IMG/VR virus record: IMGVR_UViG_3300044655_002353
Coordinates: 1 to 64,000 of that record
DNA length: 64,000 nt
DNA from: a virus
Strand: one strand, 5' to 3'
The notes beneath the pieces were generated by a model. It was not told the origin of the DNA. It worked only from the letters and a program-made list of their open reading frames with translations, and ran no database searches. This document shows, one piece after another, positions 46,916 through 56,031 of the stretch. Numbering within the stretch: position 1 is the first letter of the stretch; each line of letters begins with the position of its first letter. The position numbers and the translations under genes were made by a program.

Positions 46916-47651
46916 AACATATCTAGCAGAAGCATCTGCCAAAAACCTTGCTCCATGGCAAGACCCGTCTAATCCAGCATATGTTAATGTCAATGTAAGT
47001 GATTACTTTAGAGGAAGTGTAAAGAGGAATAAGAATGGTACTTATTCAACTTCTGCGCCTCATGGATATTTTATTTCGTGTCTAAAGTTAGATAATGGTA
47101 AGCAATACGTACTACCTGTCAAGTTTTCAATTATGAGTTACTTTGAAACTATTTCCGGTGTTGAAAATGGTCTTACTACTCTTCAAGGTTGTCCTGATAC
47201 AATAAGACATGAAATGGTTATTGACTCAAAGAACTTAACCACCTTAGATTATCTTTATACTCAAGTACATTGGAAGCTCAGCATTCAATGTCCTAATCTC
47301 AAAACATTTGGAGATGCAAAAACAAAATGTCTTGACTTAGTTCTATATGACATTGGTGATGTTCCTCTCAAAGAGGTTCAATATCACGTTGAAGTAATTC
47401 ATACTATCTATCTTGGATTTGATGCTGCCTATAAAAAACCTGTCTTATCAATATTCAAAATCAAAGGACATTGGGTTTCAATAGAACAAAGAACCAGTTT
47501 TGACCAATGGAAGTCAGACCCAGATGGTTCTAAAGCTAAAGAATTTGATTTAGTATGCAAAATACTAAGCAAGTATGCTAAATCTCGAAACGCCATTGCG
47601 TGCCAACGCGAACTAATTGAAAATGACTTGGATGAATACGCAGAGTTCTAA
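46902..47651 (+). CDS. Array A gene 13 (last): NLAPW-subfamily internal-protein candidate
   Basis: 249 residues. Leader MQSFKTYLAE before Ala, then KNLAPWQDP. Units TTLQGCPDTIRHEMVI and LTTLDYLYTQV, then PLKEVQYHVEVIH and PVLSIFKIKGH. End AIACQRELIENDLDEYAEF. The terminal Tyr codon is TAC, so no overlapping ATG exists, matching its place at the array end. Four-base convergent overlap with the minus-strand gene. Confidence 0.75.
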   Translation: MQSFKTYLAEASAKNLAPWQDPSNPAYVNVNVSDYFRGSVKRNKNGTYSTSAPHGYFISCLKLDNGKQYVLPVKFSIMSYFETISGVENGLTTLQGCPDTIRHEMVIDSKNLTTLDYLYTQVHWKLSIQCPNLKTFGDAKTKCLDLVLYDIGDVPLKEVQYHVEVIHTIYLGFDAAYKKPVLSIFKIKGHWVSIEQRTSFDQWKSDPDGSKAKEFDLVCKILSKYAKSRNAIACQRELIENDLDEYAEF

Positions 47652-47857
47652 GAGTTTAACAAGTTAGTCAAAAAGTCTATCTTAACAGCAAGTTCGAGTT
47701 TCTCTGCTTCCATTTTTCCTATTGCATTATTGATATTGTCGAGACCGTTTACTCTGGCGTAAAAGTTATAGTTTTCTTTAAAAAACCCTAATGATTTTGC
47801 GACGAATTCATAATCTTGACTTAGTTTTTCTAAATATTCTGCTGAAAAGTTATTCAT
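47648..47857 (-). CDS. Small coiled-coil protein
   Basis: 69 residues, entirely helical (AEYLEKLSQDYEFVAKSLGFF; MEAEKLELAVKIDFLTNLL). Purine-rich GAGGG lies about 11 nt upstream of its ATG on the minus strand. Function unknown. It and the next gene form a minus-strand pair at the point where the array is broken. Confidence 0.5.
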   Translation of the reverse strand: MNNFSAEYLEKLSQDYEFVAKSLGFFKENYNFYARVNGLDNINNAIGKMEAEKLELAVKIDFLTNLLNS

Positions 47858-47863
47858 GTGTTT

Positions 47864-48175
47864 TTATCCCTCTTTATTTTGATATCTTAAATGTAGTCCA
47901 CAACTTGCTTTTCCACAAGTTGTTCTATAGCCTCTGTATAATACATAAGACCGTTTATTGCCACAGAACTGGCATAATGGCATATCATCAATATTATTCA
48001 ATATGCAATAAATCCGTTCATGAAGTGTAGCTTCTTTTGGAAGAAAAAGTGTCTCACGTAGAATACTTTCGAATAAGTCAGGGTCAATAGACTCAAGATA
48101 TTCAGTCTTTCTTGAGTTCAACTTTTTCTTATTAGATACTAATAAAGATTGTTCTATTTGAGATTTGATTTCCAT
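47864..48175 (-). CDS. Truncated homing-endonuclease-like zinc protein
   Basis: 103 residues. LHERIYCILNNIDDMPLCQF followed by CGNKRSY..GYRTTCGKASCG is the N-terminal zinc domain typical of phage free-standing endonucleases of the Vsr/EDxHD kind, but the nuclease domain is missing. It is either a decayed mobile gene or a surviving DNA-binding fragment. TATAAATA at 48182-48189 lies only a few bases before its ATG. Confidence 0.55.
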   Translation of the reverse strand: MEIKSQIEQSLLVSNKKKLNSRKTEYLESIDPDLFESILRETLFLPKEATLHERIYCILNNIDDMPLCQFCGNKRSYVLYRGYRTTCGKASCGLHLRYQNKEG

Positions 48176-48231
48176 ATACTCTATTTATATGTAGGGTTAC
48201 ATACATATTTCGAGAATTAGAAGGCTCTAAT

Positions 48232-48239
48232 GATAAATA
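48232..48239 (+). promoter_or_regulatory. Late-type box GATAAATA for the tail tube gene
   Basis: GATAAATA, 60 nt upstream of the ATG at 48300; AAAGGAGAG follows as ribosome binding site. Confidence 0.6.
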
Positions 48240-48299
48240 CTCTCATATAGAAATATAATTCTTTATATATATAATTCAATTTCAAAGGAGAGCTTACTT

Positions 48300-48893
48300 A
48301 TGGCAACTTTATCACAAACAGGGATACCATTATCTGGTAACGGTATTCTTCATCCTAAACACCGTAATAGATTTCAAGTTCAATTCGTAGGTATGTTGAA
48401 CGACGGCACAAACCTAACAAGACAGGTTGTTACATGTAATCGTCCAACATTAACATTTGATGAAGTCCCATTACATCGTTACAATTCAATCTCATTTGTT
48501 GCAGGAAAGCATTCTTGGTCAGATTTCCAAGTAACTTTGGAAGATGACTTGACAGGTTTAGCATCTTCTGCTGTTCAAGCTCAATTAGAAAGACAACAGC
48601 GTTTGATTGGTGCTGACCATGCTTCAGGTCAATTTTTGAATACTGCAGCGACTGCATCAGGTTACAAATTTGGTGTAGTTCTTCAAATGCTTGATGGTAA
48701 TGAAGCTATTGCGGAACAATGGAAAATGGAAGGTGCTTGGATAAAAGAAGCAACTTATGGAGACCTTGACTATTCGTCAGCTGACCAAGTTCAAATCCAA
48801 TTATCAATCAAATATGACCATGCATGGCAAGAATTGAATAATGGCGTAGTTGGAACTGATGGTATAAATGCTACAGCTGGTTTCTTGTTGTAA
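48300..48893 (+). CDS. Tail tube protein (T4 gp19-like)
   Basis: 197 residues; T4 gp19 has 163. HPKHRNRFQVQFVG, VVTCNRPTLTFDEVPLHRYN, then AGKHSWSDFQVTLEDD and a C-terminal VQIQLSIKYDHAWQE match the order of strands in gp19, which stacks as hexameric rings inside the sheath. A strong terminator follows, so it is a separate, probably abundant, late transcript. Confidence 0.85.
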   Translation: MATLSQTGIPLSGNGILHPKHRNRFQVQFVGMLNDGTNLTRQVVTCNRPTLTFDEVPLHRYNSISFVAGKHSWSDFQVTLEDDLTGLASSAVQAQLERQQRLIGADHASGQFLNTAATASGYKFGVVLQMLDGNEAIAEQWKMEGAWIKEATYGDLDYSSADQVQIQLSIKYDHAWQELNNGVVGTDGINATAGFLL

Positions 48894-48908
48894 GTTTCAT
48901 ACTCATAG

Positions 48909-48948
48909 AAGGGGGGAGAATACCAATAAAGTATTCTCCCCTTTTTTG
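48909..48948 (+). terminator. Rho-independent terminator after the tail tube gene
   Basis: AAGGGGGGAGAATAC (48909-48923) pairs with GTATTCTCCCCTTTTTT, a 14-bp stem with T-run. Confidence 0.9.
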
Positions 48949-48984
48949 TTTATATTATTAGTAAATATTAGTTTTCCAAATAAA

Positions 48985-48992
48985 GATAAATA
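48985..48992 (+). promoter_or_regulatory. Late-type box GATAAATA
   Basis: GATAAATA, 42 nt before the ATG at 49035; restarts late transcription after the terminator. Confidence 0.6.
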
Positions 48993-49034
48993 CATTTAGT
49001 ACATGTATTACCAGAAAACAAGGAACTTATATAA

Positions 49035-50303
49035 ATGTCAGCAATTGATTTTAGCAAAATAGTCAGTGGAGCAGGGATACAGCTCGAACAAGCAGCTTAT
49101 AACAAATTTGGAGCAGCGGTCGACCAGTTTACTCGTGCTCCATTTTCTGACATGATTACCGCAAGGACTTCGAGTTTTGGAGGTTTAGACCCGCATTTTA
49201 GACCAGACCAAAAAGGAATATGGCGACCTGCTAACTATGCGCAGGATTTAATTACGTATCAACCGAAACATAGGTTTATGTTTCGTGTATTGTTCGAAAT
49301 GAATCCTAACTTTACTGAACTGATAGGCGGAAGAAAAGACGTATTTCAATATGTTATCAAAAATATTGATAGACCTAAATTGAACTTTGATTATGAAGCT
49401 GTCAATATGTATAACTATAAGACAAAGGTTTTGAAGACAATCAACCATGAACCTTTGTCAATGACGTTGATTGACGATATCGCAGATACTTTTCATGCGT
49501 TCTTTGCTGCTTATCTTCGTGCTCATTCACCAGCGGCTCGTTCATGGACACCAGAAAAGTCATTAGCTATGATGGAAAGCAGTGGTATGGCTTTTTCCAA
49601 ATCACGTGACGGAACGCAGATTGACTCTGCTGCGCGAGGTGCTTTACCTGATGATGCTATCAATCCATTTCGTTCTATTCGTCTTATTCAGTACTTTGGA
49701 CATGCTACACAATTGAATACTTTTTGGTTTGTCAATCCACGTATCCTTGACATTTCTTATGACTCTGCTGATAATGAAGGTGGAGATGTTGGTAACCATG
49801 CCACTATAAGATTTGATTATGATGCTTTGTCAATTGGACAACCGACACAAGTCACAGGTCGTTCAGAATATGCTGCTCCAGGGTCTGATATGTTTAGTCC
49901 AGAAATCCCAGTTCAAAACATTGGTTTTCCTTCTCCTCATTGGTACGGTGATAGTGCCGGTCCTGGAGGATTTGGTGGAGGTGGAGGATGGTTAGGTAAT
50001 GTGTTATCAGGTGTTGTAGGAGGAGCAGTCAATCAAGTAGCAAGTGGAATAGTAGGTAACATCAAAATTCCAATTCTTGGACAAGCAGCACGAAATGTTG
50101 TCTTTGGAGCTTCACGTCAGATTACCAATACTACTCGTAATACTTTATTTGGTGTAACTGGCGGTTTAAGTTCAGCTATCTCTAACTCAGCATCAAGTGC
50201 TGGACGATGGATAAGTGACTCGGTGTCTAACATGGGGAAAACTTCACCGCCAGTAGGAACTCAAACATCTGATGAAATGTTTAGGAAAATAAGAGAAGAA
50301 TAA
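49035..50303 (+). CDS. Tail-tube-fold protein, gp48/gp54-like candidate
   Basis: 422 residues. The central region (KHRFMFRVLFEMNP, then NIDRPKLNFDYEAVNMYNYKT, PLSMTLIDDIADT, and HATIRFDYDALSI) repeats the strand order of the tail tube protein next door. In T4 gp48 and gp54 are tube-fold proteins that cap the baseplate and start the tube. The C-terminal 130 residues are Gly-rich and amphipathic (GGFGGGGGWLGNVLSGVVGG). Assignment to the tube-initiator group is from fold-level resemblance. Confidence 0.6.
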   Translation: MSAIDFSKIVSGAGIQLEQAAYNKFGAAVDQFTRAPFSDMITARTSSFGGLDPHFRPDQKGIWRPANYAQDLITYQPKHRFMFRVLFEMNPNFTELIGGRKDVFQYVIKNIDRPKLNFDYEAVNMYNYKTKVLKTINHEPLSMTLIDDIADTFHAFFAAYLRAHSPAARSWTPEKSLAMMESSGMAFSKSRDGTQIDSAARGALPDDAINPFRSIRLIQYFGHATQLNTFWFVNPRILDISYDSADNEGGDVGNHATIRFDYDALSIGQPTQVTGRSEYAAPGSDMFSPEIPVQNIGFPSPHWYGDSAGPGGFGGGGGWLGNVLSGVVGGAVNQVASGIVGNIKIPILGQAARNVVFGASRQITNTTRNTLFGVTGGLSSAISNSASSAGRWISDSVSNMGKTSPPVGTQTSDEMFRKIREE

Positions 50304-50307
50304 GATT

Positions 50308-50883
50308 ATGGCTCAAGGTCGTTTTATTCCGCGCAATCCTCAAAAGTATTTTGGAAATGCTGCTCAAATCTTCTTTCGTTCTTCATGGGAACTAACTGTC
50401 ATGAAGTTCTTTGATAGTTCTATAAGTGTTACTAGATGGAATAGTGAAGAAGTTGCAATACCTTACATTTCTCCAAAAGATGGACGAGTCCATCGGTATT
50501 ATCCTGACTTTATGTTTGAGATGATAAATACAAATCAAGAAGTTGAAAGATGGATAGTTGAAGTAAAACCGTTGAAAGAAGCAAGTGCTGAACATGCTAA
50601 GTCAGCTTATGATAGAGTTGCACTTATGGTCAATGAAGCGAAGTGGATTGCCGCTGAAAGGTTTTGCCAGGTCAATGGAATGAAATTCAAGGTCATCACT
50701 GAAGTTGATATCTATCGAATGATGCCACGAACTGCAAAGAAGAAAGCACCAAAAGTCAAAAAGCTAGCTGCCAATGGAACTAAGAAACCTGTAGCACCAA
50801 GAAAACCGAAAACTGCAAGTAAGACATCTATAACAAGAGCGCCAACAAATGATAAAAGAAAATCTAAAAAAACATCCGCTTGA
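50308..50883 (+). CDS. Head completion protein (T4 gp4-like)
   Basis: 191 residues against about 150 in T4. FRSSWELTVMKFFDSSISVTRWNSEE and AIPYISPKDGRVHRYYPDF match T4 gp4, including the IPYISPxDGxxHRY core and a following VEVKPLKE (a PD-(D/E)xK-like Asp...E-x-K). gp4 is added to DNA-filled heads before tail joining. The last 50 residues are a Lys/Ala/Pro tail not in T4. Its 3' end overlaps small terminase by 35 nt. Confidence 0.88.
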   Translation: MAQGRFIPRNPQKYFGNAAQIFFRSSWELTVMKFFDSSISVTRWNSEEVAIPYISPKDGRVHRYYPDFMFEMINTNQEVERWIVEVKPLKEASAEHAKSAYDRVALMVNEAKWIAAERFCQVNGMKFKVITEVDIYRMMPRTAKKKAPKVKKLAANGTKKPVAPRKPKTASKTSITRAPTNDKRKSKKTSA

Positions 50884-51322
50884 AGATATCTTCAACATTG
50901 AACCAGGTTCAACTTATGATATGACTACAAGTTCATCATCTTCATATGAAGATGATATGATTGCTGTTCCTCAACAAACGGTTGCCCAATCATATCAAGA
51001 TGATGCAGAAGATATTGATATCAACAATAAGATTGAGAGTATTTTTGAAGCTGCTATGGATGCTTATGAAAACCAAACAGCACTTACTGAAATAGTAGAA
51101 CCTCGATATGCTGCAAGGAATGCAGAAGTGGCGGCACAGTACCTCAATACTGCGTTGAATGCAACGGCTCTTAAAGCAAGAACTAAAAATGACAAAAGAA
51201 AGACTGCTCCATTTATTCCATTTGGAAATAATACAAATATTTCTGGGAACAACATCGTTGTCGCGGATAGAAATCAGATATTAGAAATGTTACGTAACAA
51301 AAACAAGGATTCGTTAGACTAA
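50849..51322 (+). CDS. Small terminase subunit (gp16-like)
   Basis: 157 residues. The acidic N-terminus HPLEDIFNIEPGS and EDDMIAVP are followed by a helical pair INNKIESIFEAAMDAYENQ and VEPRYAARNAEVAAQYLNTAL, the oligomerisation hairpin I associate with T4-like small terminases. C-terminal GNNTNISGNNIVVADRNQILEML fits too. Small terminase recognises DNA for packaging. It is unusual in being separated from large terminase by a 14-gene array (about 10 kb). Confidence 0.75.
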   Translation: MIKENLKKHPLEDIFNIEPGSTYDMTTSSSSSYEDDMIAVPQQTVAQSYQDDAEDIDINNKIESIFEAAMDAYENQTALTEIVEPRYAARNAEVAAQYLNTALNATALKARTKNDKRKTAPFIPFGNNTNISGNNIVVADRNQILEMLRNKNKDSLD

Positions 51323-51999
51323 TGAAAATAAAAGAATTATTTGAAACATCAAGTACTCAACAAATGACTAATCCAGAAGTCCGTGAGTTAATTCAATACT
51401 GGGTTGATAAGGGTTGGCTAAAGGAAGGTTTTAACAATGGTGATTCTATACATGGTTTCCAAGTAGCTTCTGATGGTTCTGCTGAACGTAAACTTGATAA
51501 GCTAGAAATAGTGAATGAAATGCTAACTCCTGAAGGAACCTTTCCGTTCAAGTTATCTCGTGCTAAGTATGTCGCAGTTAGAGCAAATAATCTTTCTTCG
51601 TTCAAAAACTTTCCTGAACAAATTGAACATCGAATTTCTGGCAATCTTTTGTGTCTTGACATGTTAGCACCTAGCTTCCCTCATCTTACATCTTTAGAAG
51701 GATGTCCAAAATACTGTAGAGGTCACGCGAGATTATCACGAGCAAAAAATCTATCATATGCTAACGTTCATAAACATATCTTAGCTGCAGATGTGATTTC
51801 TATAAATGAAGAATATGTTGGCCCAATGTTAGGATTTCTAAAGATAGTCAATCTTAAAGAAATTAGACACTTATATTCAGAAAATGGAAAATTAGCTGAA
51901 GCAGCAGAGATTATCAATGAGTATCTACCAAAAGGAGATTCTGTTGCATGCCAACGAAAACTAATTGAAAATGATTTAGACGAGTACGCGGAGTTTTAA
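51322..51999 (+). CDS. Array B gene 1: FKNFP-subfamily LRR-like internal-protein candidate
   Basis: 225 residues, coupled to small terminase by TAATG. Leader MKIKELFE before Thr. Units LSSFKNFPEQIEHRISGN and LTSLEGCPKYCRGHARLS, then NVHKHILAADVI and GPMLGFLKIVNL. End SVACQRKLIENDLDEYAEF. Same subfamily as genes at 52667, 53380, 54072 and 60555. Confidence 0.77.
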   Translation: MKIKELFETSSTQQMTNPEVRELIQYWVDKGWLKEGFNNGDSIHGFQVASDGSAERKLDKLEIVNEMLTPEGTFPFKLSRAKYVAVRANNLSSFKNFPEQIEHRISGNLLCLDMLAPSFPHLTSLEGCPKYCRGHARLSRAKNLSYANVHKHILAADVISINEEYVGPMLGFLKIVNLKEIRHLYSENGKLAEAAEIINEYLPKGDSVACQRKLIENDLDEYAEF

Positions 52000-52670
52000 T
52001 GAAAATTAAAGAACTATTATCAGAAGATACTGTCAAAGAATGCACATTAGAATGCGTTTATTATTTTCCATTTACAGTTAACGGTTATGATAAACTTTCT
52101 AAAACATTGATTAGAAAAGCTGTATATAATCTTTTAAAAGGATTTAAATACTCAATAGAGAATGTTAGCGAACACTCATTCAATATCAAAATAAAAAGTC
52201 CTGATAGTAATTTGCTAAAATCAAAAGCAAATCAATTCAAGTTTCATGATAAAGTAATGGAAGCTGTTTGTGATGCTATTGGTGAAAATTATATTGACGT
52301 TATCAATAATCAGTTATTTCAAGTATTTTGTAATATCTATAGTAACTATATCCCAACTTTTCCGGTTGAATGTGAGTTCTTTAAATTGACAATAACTCCA
52401 GATATCAAATTTACTGGAATACATAAAGTATTAGATTGTTTCCAATTACAATTAAATGACTTTCATAATTTCAAAGGTGGGGGCTTATTAAGTTTATTGA
52501 AACTTAACCCGTCAACTACAGTAAGACTTAGTATAAACGGAAAAATGTACCCGGAATTAGCTAGTGCTTGGAACATTATTCAAACATATTTATCATCAAA
52601 AAATCGTGATCTCGTTGCATGTCAACGAAAACTAATTGAAAAGGATTTAGACGAGTACGCAGAACTATGA
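51999..52670 (+). CDS. Array B gene 2: CxYYFP-subfamily internal-protein candidate
   Basis: 223 residues. Leader MKIKELLSE before Asp. The non-LRR domain begins LECVYYFPFTVNG and matches the gene at 59894 (LECCYYFPGNPI) along its length, so these two are recent relatives. GGGLLSLLKLNP, end LVACQRKLIEKDLDEYAEL; ATGA junction downstream. Confidence 0.75.
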   Translation: MKIKELLSEDTVKECTLECVYYFPFTVNGYDKLSKTLIRKAVYNLLKGFKYSIENVSEHSFNIKIKSPDSNLLKSKANQFKFHDKVMEAVCDAIGENYIDVINNQLFQVFCNIYSNYIPTFPVECEFFKLTITPDIKFTGIHKVLDCFQLQLNDFHNFKGGGLLSLLKLNPSTTVRLSINGKMYPELASAWNIIQTYLSSKNRDLVACQRKLIEKDLDEYAEL

Positions 52671-53383
52671 AAATACGAGAACTACTTCAAGAAGCACCTA
52701 AAGTTTCAGAAGAAACAAAACGAGTTAGAGCCATTATTAAACAATGGCGAGAAGAAATAAAAGCTAATCCGCAATTTTCAGAATCTGCTTTTGGTCACTT
52801 CGAGCTAACCCCAGATAATCATCTTATTCATAAAGGACGAGCATTAGTAATTCGAAACTACATGTTAGATGAAAATGGAGAATTACCAATCAAAATCCAT
52901 AGTTGTTATAAGTTATCAGTTGGAACTCCAAAAATTAAGTCATTCAAAAACTTTCCTAATGAAATACTTAGAGATTATAGAAATAAAGTAGGATTTGGAA
53001 GATTTGATTGGTCACTTAACTTTGGAGGGGTTTATTCAAATGATGAACGATATGATCATATCACTTCGTTAGAAGGAATTACTCCAGAAGTTCAGGGTGG
53101 TATTGATATGAGCATGCTAGAAAAAGTGAATTTTTCTAATGTTGATAAGTATATCAAAAGTTGTTCTGTTGTTGCTATTGACCGTGATTATGTTGGCCCA
53201 TTACTAAGTTTTCTGAAAATACCAAACTTGCAAAAAATTAATGGTCCAACATTACAAAATGCTACAACTAATAAAGAAAAAGCTTGTGCTATTGTTACTG
53301 AACATTTAAAAGGTAAAAGAAACATCATTGAGTGCCAACGAGAACTAATTGAAAAGGATTTAGACGAGTACGCAGAACTATGA
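52667..53383 (+). CDS. Array B gene 3: FKNFP-subfamily internal-protein candidate
   Basis: 238 residues. Leader MKIRELLQE before Ala. A basic helix (RVRAIIKQWREEIK) is followed by IKSFKNFPNEILR and ITSLEGITPEVQGGIDMS, then NVDKYIKSC and GPLLSFLKIPNL. End IIECQRELIEKDLDEYAEL. Confidence 0.75.
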   Translation: MKIRELLQEAPKVSEETKRVRAIIKQWREEIKANPQFSESAFGHFELTPDNHLIHKGRALVIRNYMLDENGELPIKIHSCYKLSVGTPKIKSFKNFPNEILRDYRNKVGFGRFDWSLNFGGVYSNDERYDHITSLEGITPEVQGGIDMSMLEKVNFSNVDKYIKSCSVVAIDRDYVGPLLSFLKIPNLQKINGPTLQNATTNKEKACAIVTEHLKGKRNIIECQRELIEKDLDEYAEL

Positions 53384-54072
53384 AAATTGGAGAGTTGTTA
53401 AATGAAGCAGTAAAGAAGCATCCGGAAGAATTTGCTATCATGGCTAAGATACATAAATGGCGAACCAAAATTGCTTCTGAAAAAGCTGCAACATATTCTT
53501 CATGGTATCCACCATTCGGAAAATATAAAATAGTTCCATATAAAGGTGGAGGTTATGGTGTAGAGCATTTGAGCGAAAATCTAAAACTTTATGAATGGAT
53601 GTTTGAGAACGGAGAGCTTCCATTCAAGTTTATATCATGTATTTCACTTGATGTTTATGGTGTTAATGCAATGACAACGTTTAAAAACTTTCCAGATAAA
53701 GTTCTTAATAATAGTAATGGCACAATGCTGAACATATTCGGAGTTAATAGCACAATGAAAGGGCCTAATATTCATTCATTAGAAGGTGTGCCTCGACATA
53801 TTAATGGTTCCGCAGATTTTTCTCATTTTCCGAAACTATCTTTTGCAAATGTTCATAAACATATCGATTATGTTGAAGGTGTTAAATTTCCATATCCGTA
53901 TAAAGGTCCTATTCTTGGATTTCTAAAGATAAATGGATTGAGTTCAGTTACAGACCATGGTGATAAGTGGCAACAGATACTAAATAAACATTTAGCAAGT
54001 TCTAAACGAGATGCCATTGCATGTCAACGCGAATTGATTGAAAAAGATTTAGACGAGTACGCGGAGTTTTAA
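53380..54072 (+). CDS. Array B gene 4: FKNFP-subfamily internal-protein candidate
   Basis: 230 residues. Leader MKIGELLNE before Ala. Basic helix IMAKIHKWRTKI, then MTTFKNFPDKVLN and IHSLEGVPRHINGSADFS, NVHKHIDYVEGV, GPILGFLKINGL. End AIACQRELIEKDLDEYAEF; TAATG junction. Confidence 0.75.
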   Translation: MKIGELLNEAVKKHPEEFAIMAKIHKWRTKIASEKAATYSSWYPPFGKYKIVPYKGGGYGVEHLSENLKLYEWMFENGELPFKFISCISLDVYGVNAMTTFKNFPDKVLNNSNGTMLNIFGVNSTMKGPNIHSLEGVPRHINGSADFSHFPKLSFANVHKHIDYVEGVKFPYPYKGPILGFLKINGLSSVTDHGDKWQQILNKHLASSKRDAIACQRELIEKDLDEYAEF

Positions 54073-54737
54073 TGAAAATACAAGAACTATTTGAACAAAC
54101 ATCTAGTAATCAACAAATGTCTAAGGATGAAGTACTTGCTATTATTGATGAATGGCGAAGTTGGCAAACTTTTCCGCATGATTACTATGACAAATTTGTA
54201 GTCGCTAAAGATGGAACAGTTTCATGCAATATGCCAAAATTTCAAATTACGGAAAGAATGCTAACGCCAGAAGGAACTCTTCCATTCAAGATTACCCGAG
54301 CTAAATGTATTCACGTTTATACGTCTGCACTTTCTTCATTCAAAAACTTTCCAGAGTATATTGAAACTCCTAAAAGCTCAAAGATTGATGCTCTAAAATT
54401 AGAGGGAGTAAATTTCCCTAAGCTTACTTCTTTAGAAAGTATTCCAAAGTATTCCAAAGGAGTATTGAATTTATGGGAAGCTCAAAATTTATCATTCGCT
54501 AATGTTCATAACCATATCTTAGAAGCTGATAAGATTTATATTTCTGGGAATAAGCCAAGTCCGATATTAGGATTTTTGAAAATCAAAAACCTTAAAACTG
54601 TTTGGATATCAAGTGAAAGTATTGACGATTTCGAAAGAGCAATTGATATTCTCAATGAATTCTTACCTAATGGCAACACCATTGCGTGCCAACGAAAACT
54701 AATTGAAAATGACTTAGACGAGTATGCGGAGTTTTAA
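54072..54737 (+). CDS. Array B gene 5: FKNFP-subfamily internal-protein candidate
   Basis: 221 residues. Leader MKIQELFE before Gln. Units LSSFKNFPEYIE and LTSLESIPKYSKGVLNLW, then NVHNHILEADKI and SPILGFLKIKNL. End TIACQRKLIENDLDEYAEF. Closest in layout to array B gene 1. Confidence 0.75.
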   Translation: MKIQELFEQTSSNQQMSKDEVLAIIDEWRSWQTFPHDYYDKFVVAKDGTVSCNMPKFQITERMLTPEGTLPFKITRAKCIHVYTSALSSFKNFPEYIETPKSSKIDALKLEGVNFPKLTSLESIPKYSKGVLNLWEAQNLSFANVHNHILEADKIYISGNKPSPILGFLKIKNLKTVWISSESIDDFERAIDILNEFLPNGNTIACQRKLIENDLDEYAEF

Positions 54738-55378
54738 TGAAAATAAAAGAATTGTTTGAACAGGAAGAAGAACAAATACCATATAAAGTAGCAGAGCAAT
54801 TGAGAATGCTTACTCAAGGTACTATCAATCTAAATAAAATGGGCATATTATATGCTAATTCTAAATTAGACTTATCGCAATCTGATACGGCATTTGGAGC
54901 TTTCGCTGATAAAGTTGAAAATGGATATGAACTAAAATATAAACTTGACGTAGTATTAGGTGATTTTGATATTGAAGATAGACAAATAGTTTCATTCAAA
55001 AACTTTCCAAACTCGGTTCATGGTGCTGTAAATTGTTATAAAAATAATATTACTTCACTTGAAGGTGCTCCTTATAATATAAGTGGTTCTTTAGATTTGA
55101 TTGATAATCCTATCACTTCATTCAAAGATATTCATAAACATATTCAGAGTTGCAGTAAGATTTATGTTCCTGTATCAGTTCAATCAAACTTATTAGGTGT
55201 ATTGAAGATGAAAAATATTCCTTTACTTTCTACTGCTTCAACTGATAGATGGAAAGAAGGTTATAATACTTTATTAAAAGCTATATCTATCATAAATAGT
55301 TATCAAACAGCCAATGATTGGATTGCATGTCAACGAAAACTAATTGAAAACGACCTGGACGAGTACGCAGAATTATGA
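54737..55378 (+). CDS. Array B gene 6: regular LRR-like internal-protein candidate
   Basis: 213 residues. Leader MKIKELFE before Gln. Three consecutive units of about 20 residues, IVSFKNFPNSVHGAVNCY, ITSLEGAPYNISGSLDL and ITSFKDIHKHIQS, show how the SLEG-P repeat merges into the DIHKHI segment common to the family. NLLGVLKMKNI; end WIACQRKLIENDLDEYAEL. Confidence 0.77.
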   Translation: MKIKELFEQEEEQIPYKVAEQLRMLTQGTINLNKMGILYANSKLDLSQSDTAFGAFADKVENGYELKYKLDVVLGDFDIEDRQIVSFKNFPNSVHGAVNCYKNNITSLEGAPYNISGSLDLIDNPITSFKDIHKHIQSCSKIYVPVSVQSNLLGVLKMKNIPLLSTASTDRWKEGYNTLLKAISIINSYQTANDWIACQRKLIENDLDEYAEL

Positions 55379-56031
55379 AAATATCAGAATTATTAAATGA
55401 AGCAACAAGTAATAGAACCGATACTTTTGAAATAAAGTTATCGTTTGAAACACATTTTGCACCAAAAGTAATTGCTATTCGAGATGCTTTGATTAAAGCT
55501 AATCTTACTGGCGTAAAAGTTAAACTTGTCGATAAACCATCATCAAGTAACCAAGTACGAATAACTTTGAACGGAAAACTTCCATTCAACAAAACTAATA
55601 TTGAACATCAATTAGAAAGAGTTCGCGAAGTAGTCGAAAGCTTTAACAAAATCGATAAAAGCCCTTATAACGAAGGTTCATCATTTCCTATTGTCTTTAT
55701 TGACAATATGCCAAATAGCCCAATTGAATGGCCGGTTATCTATTTGAACTCAAATAGTAATACAGCTCTTTCATTAGCAGGTGTTGATAAACTTATTAAA
55801 GCAGATGAATTATTTAGAATTGAATATGCTAATATGATTAGCGATAGTGTTGTAGGGTTATTGAAAATCAAAGGCAAACTCATTCTAAATAATGCAGATT
55901 GGGGTAATAAGTTTAAAACTGTTGAATGGGTTAAAATTATTACTAGTTATAGAAAATCAGAAAATCAAGATATAGTTGCATGTCAACGTGAAATGATTGA
56001 ACAAGACTTAGACGAATACGCGGAATTTTAA
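55375..56031 (+). CDS. Array B gene 7: non-LRR internal-protein candidate
   Basis: 218 residues. Leader MKISELLNE before Ala. Non-LRR alpha/beta domain (FEIKLSFETHFAPKVIAIRD), SLAGVDKLIKADELF, DSVVGLLKIKGK. End IVACQREMIEQDLDEYAEF. Confidence 0.75.
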   Translation: MKISELLNEATSNRTDTFEIKLSFETHFAPKVIAIRDALIKANLTGVKVKLVDKPSSSNQVRITLNGKLPFNKTNIEHQLERVREVVESFNKIDKSPYNEGSSFPIVFIDNMPNSPIEWPVIYLNSNSNTALSLAGVDKLIKADELFRIEYANMISDSVVGLLKIKGKLILNNADWGNKFKTVEWVKIITSYRKSENQDIVACQREMIEQDLDEYAEF

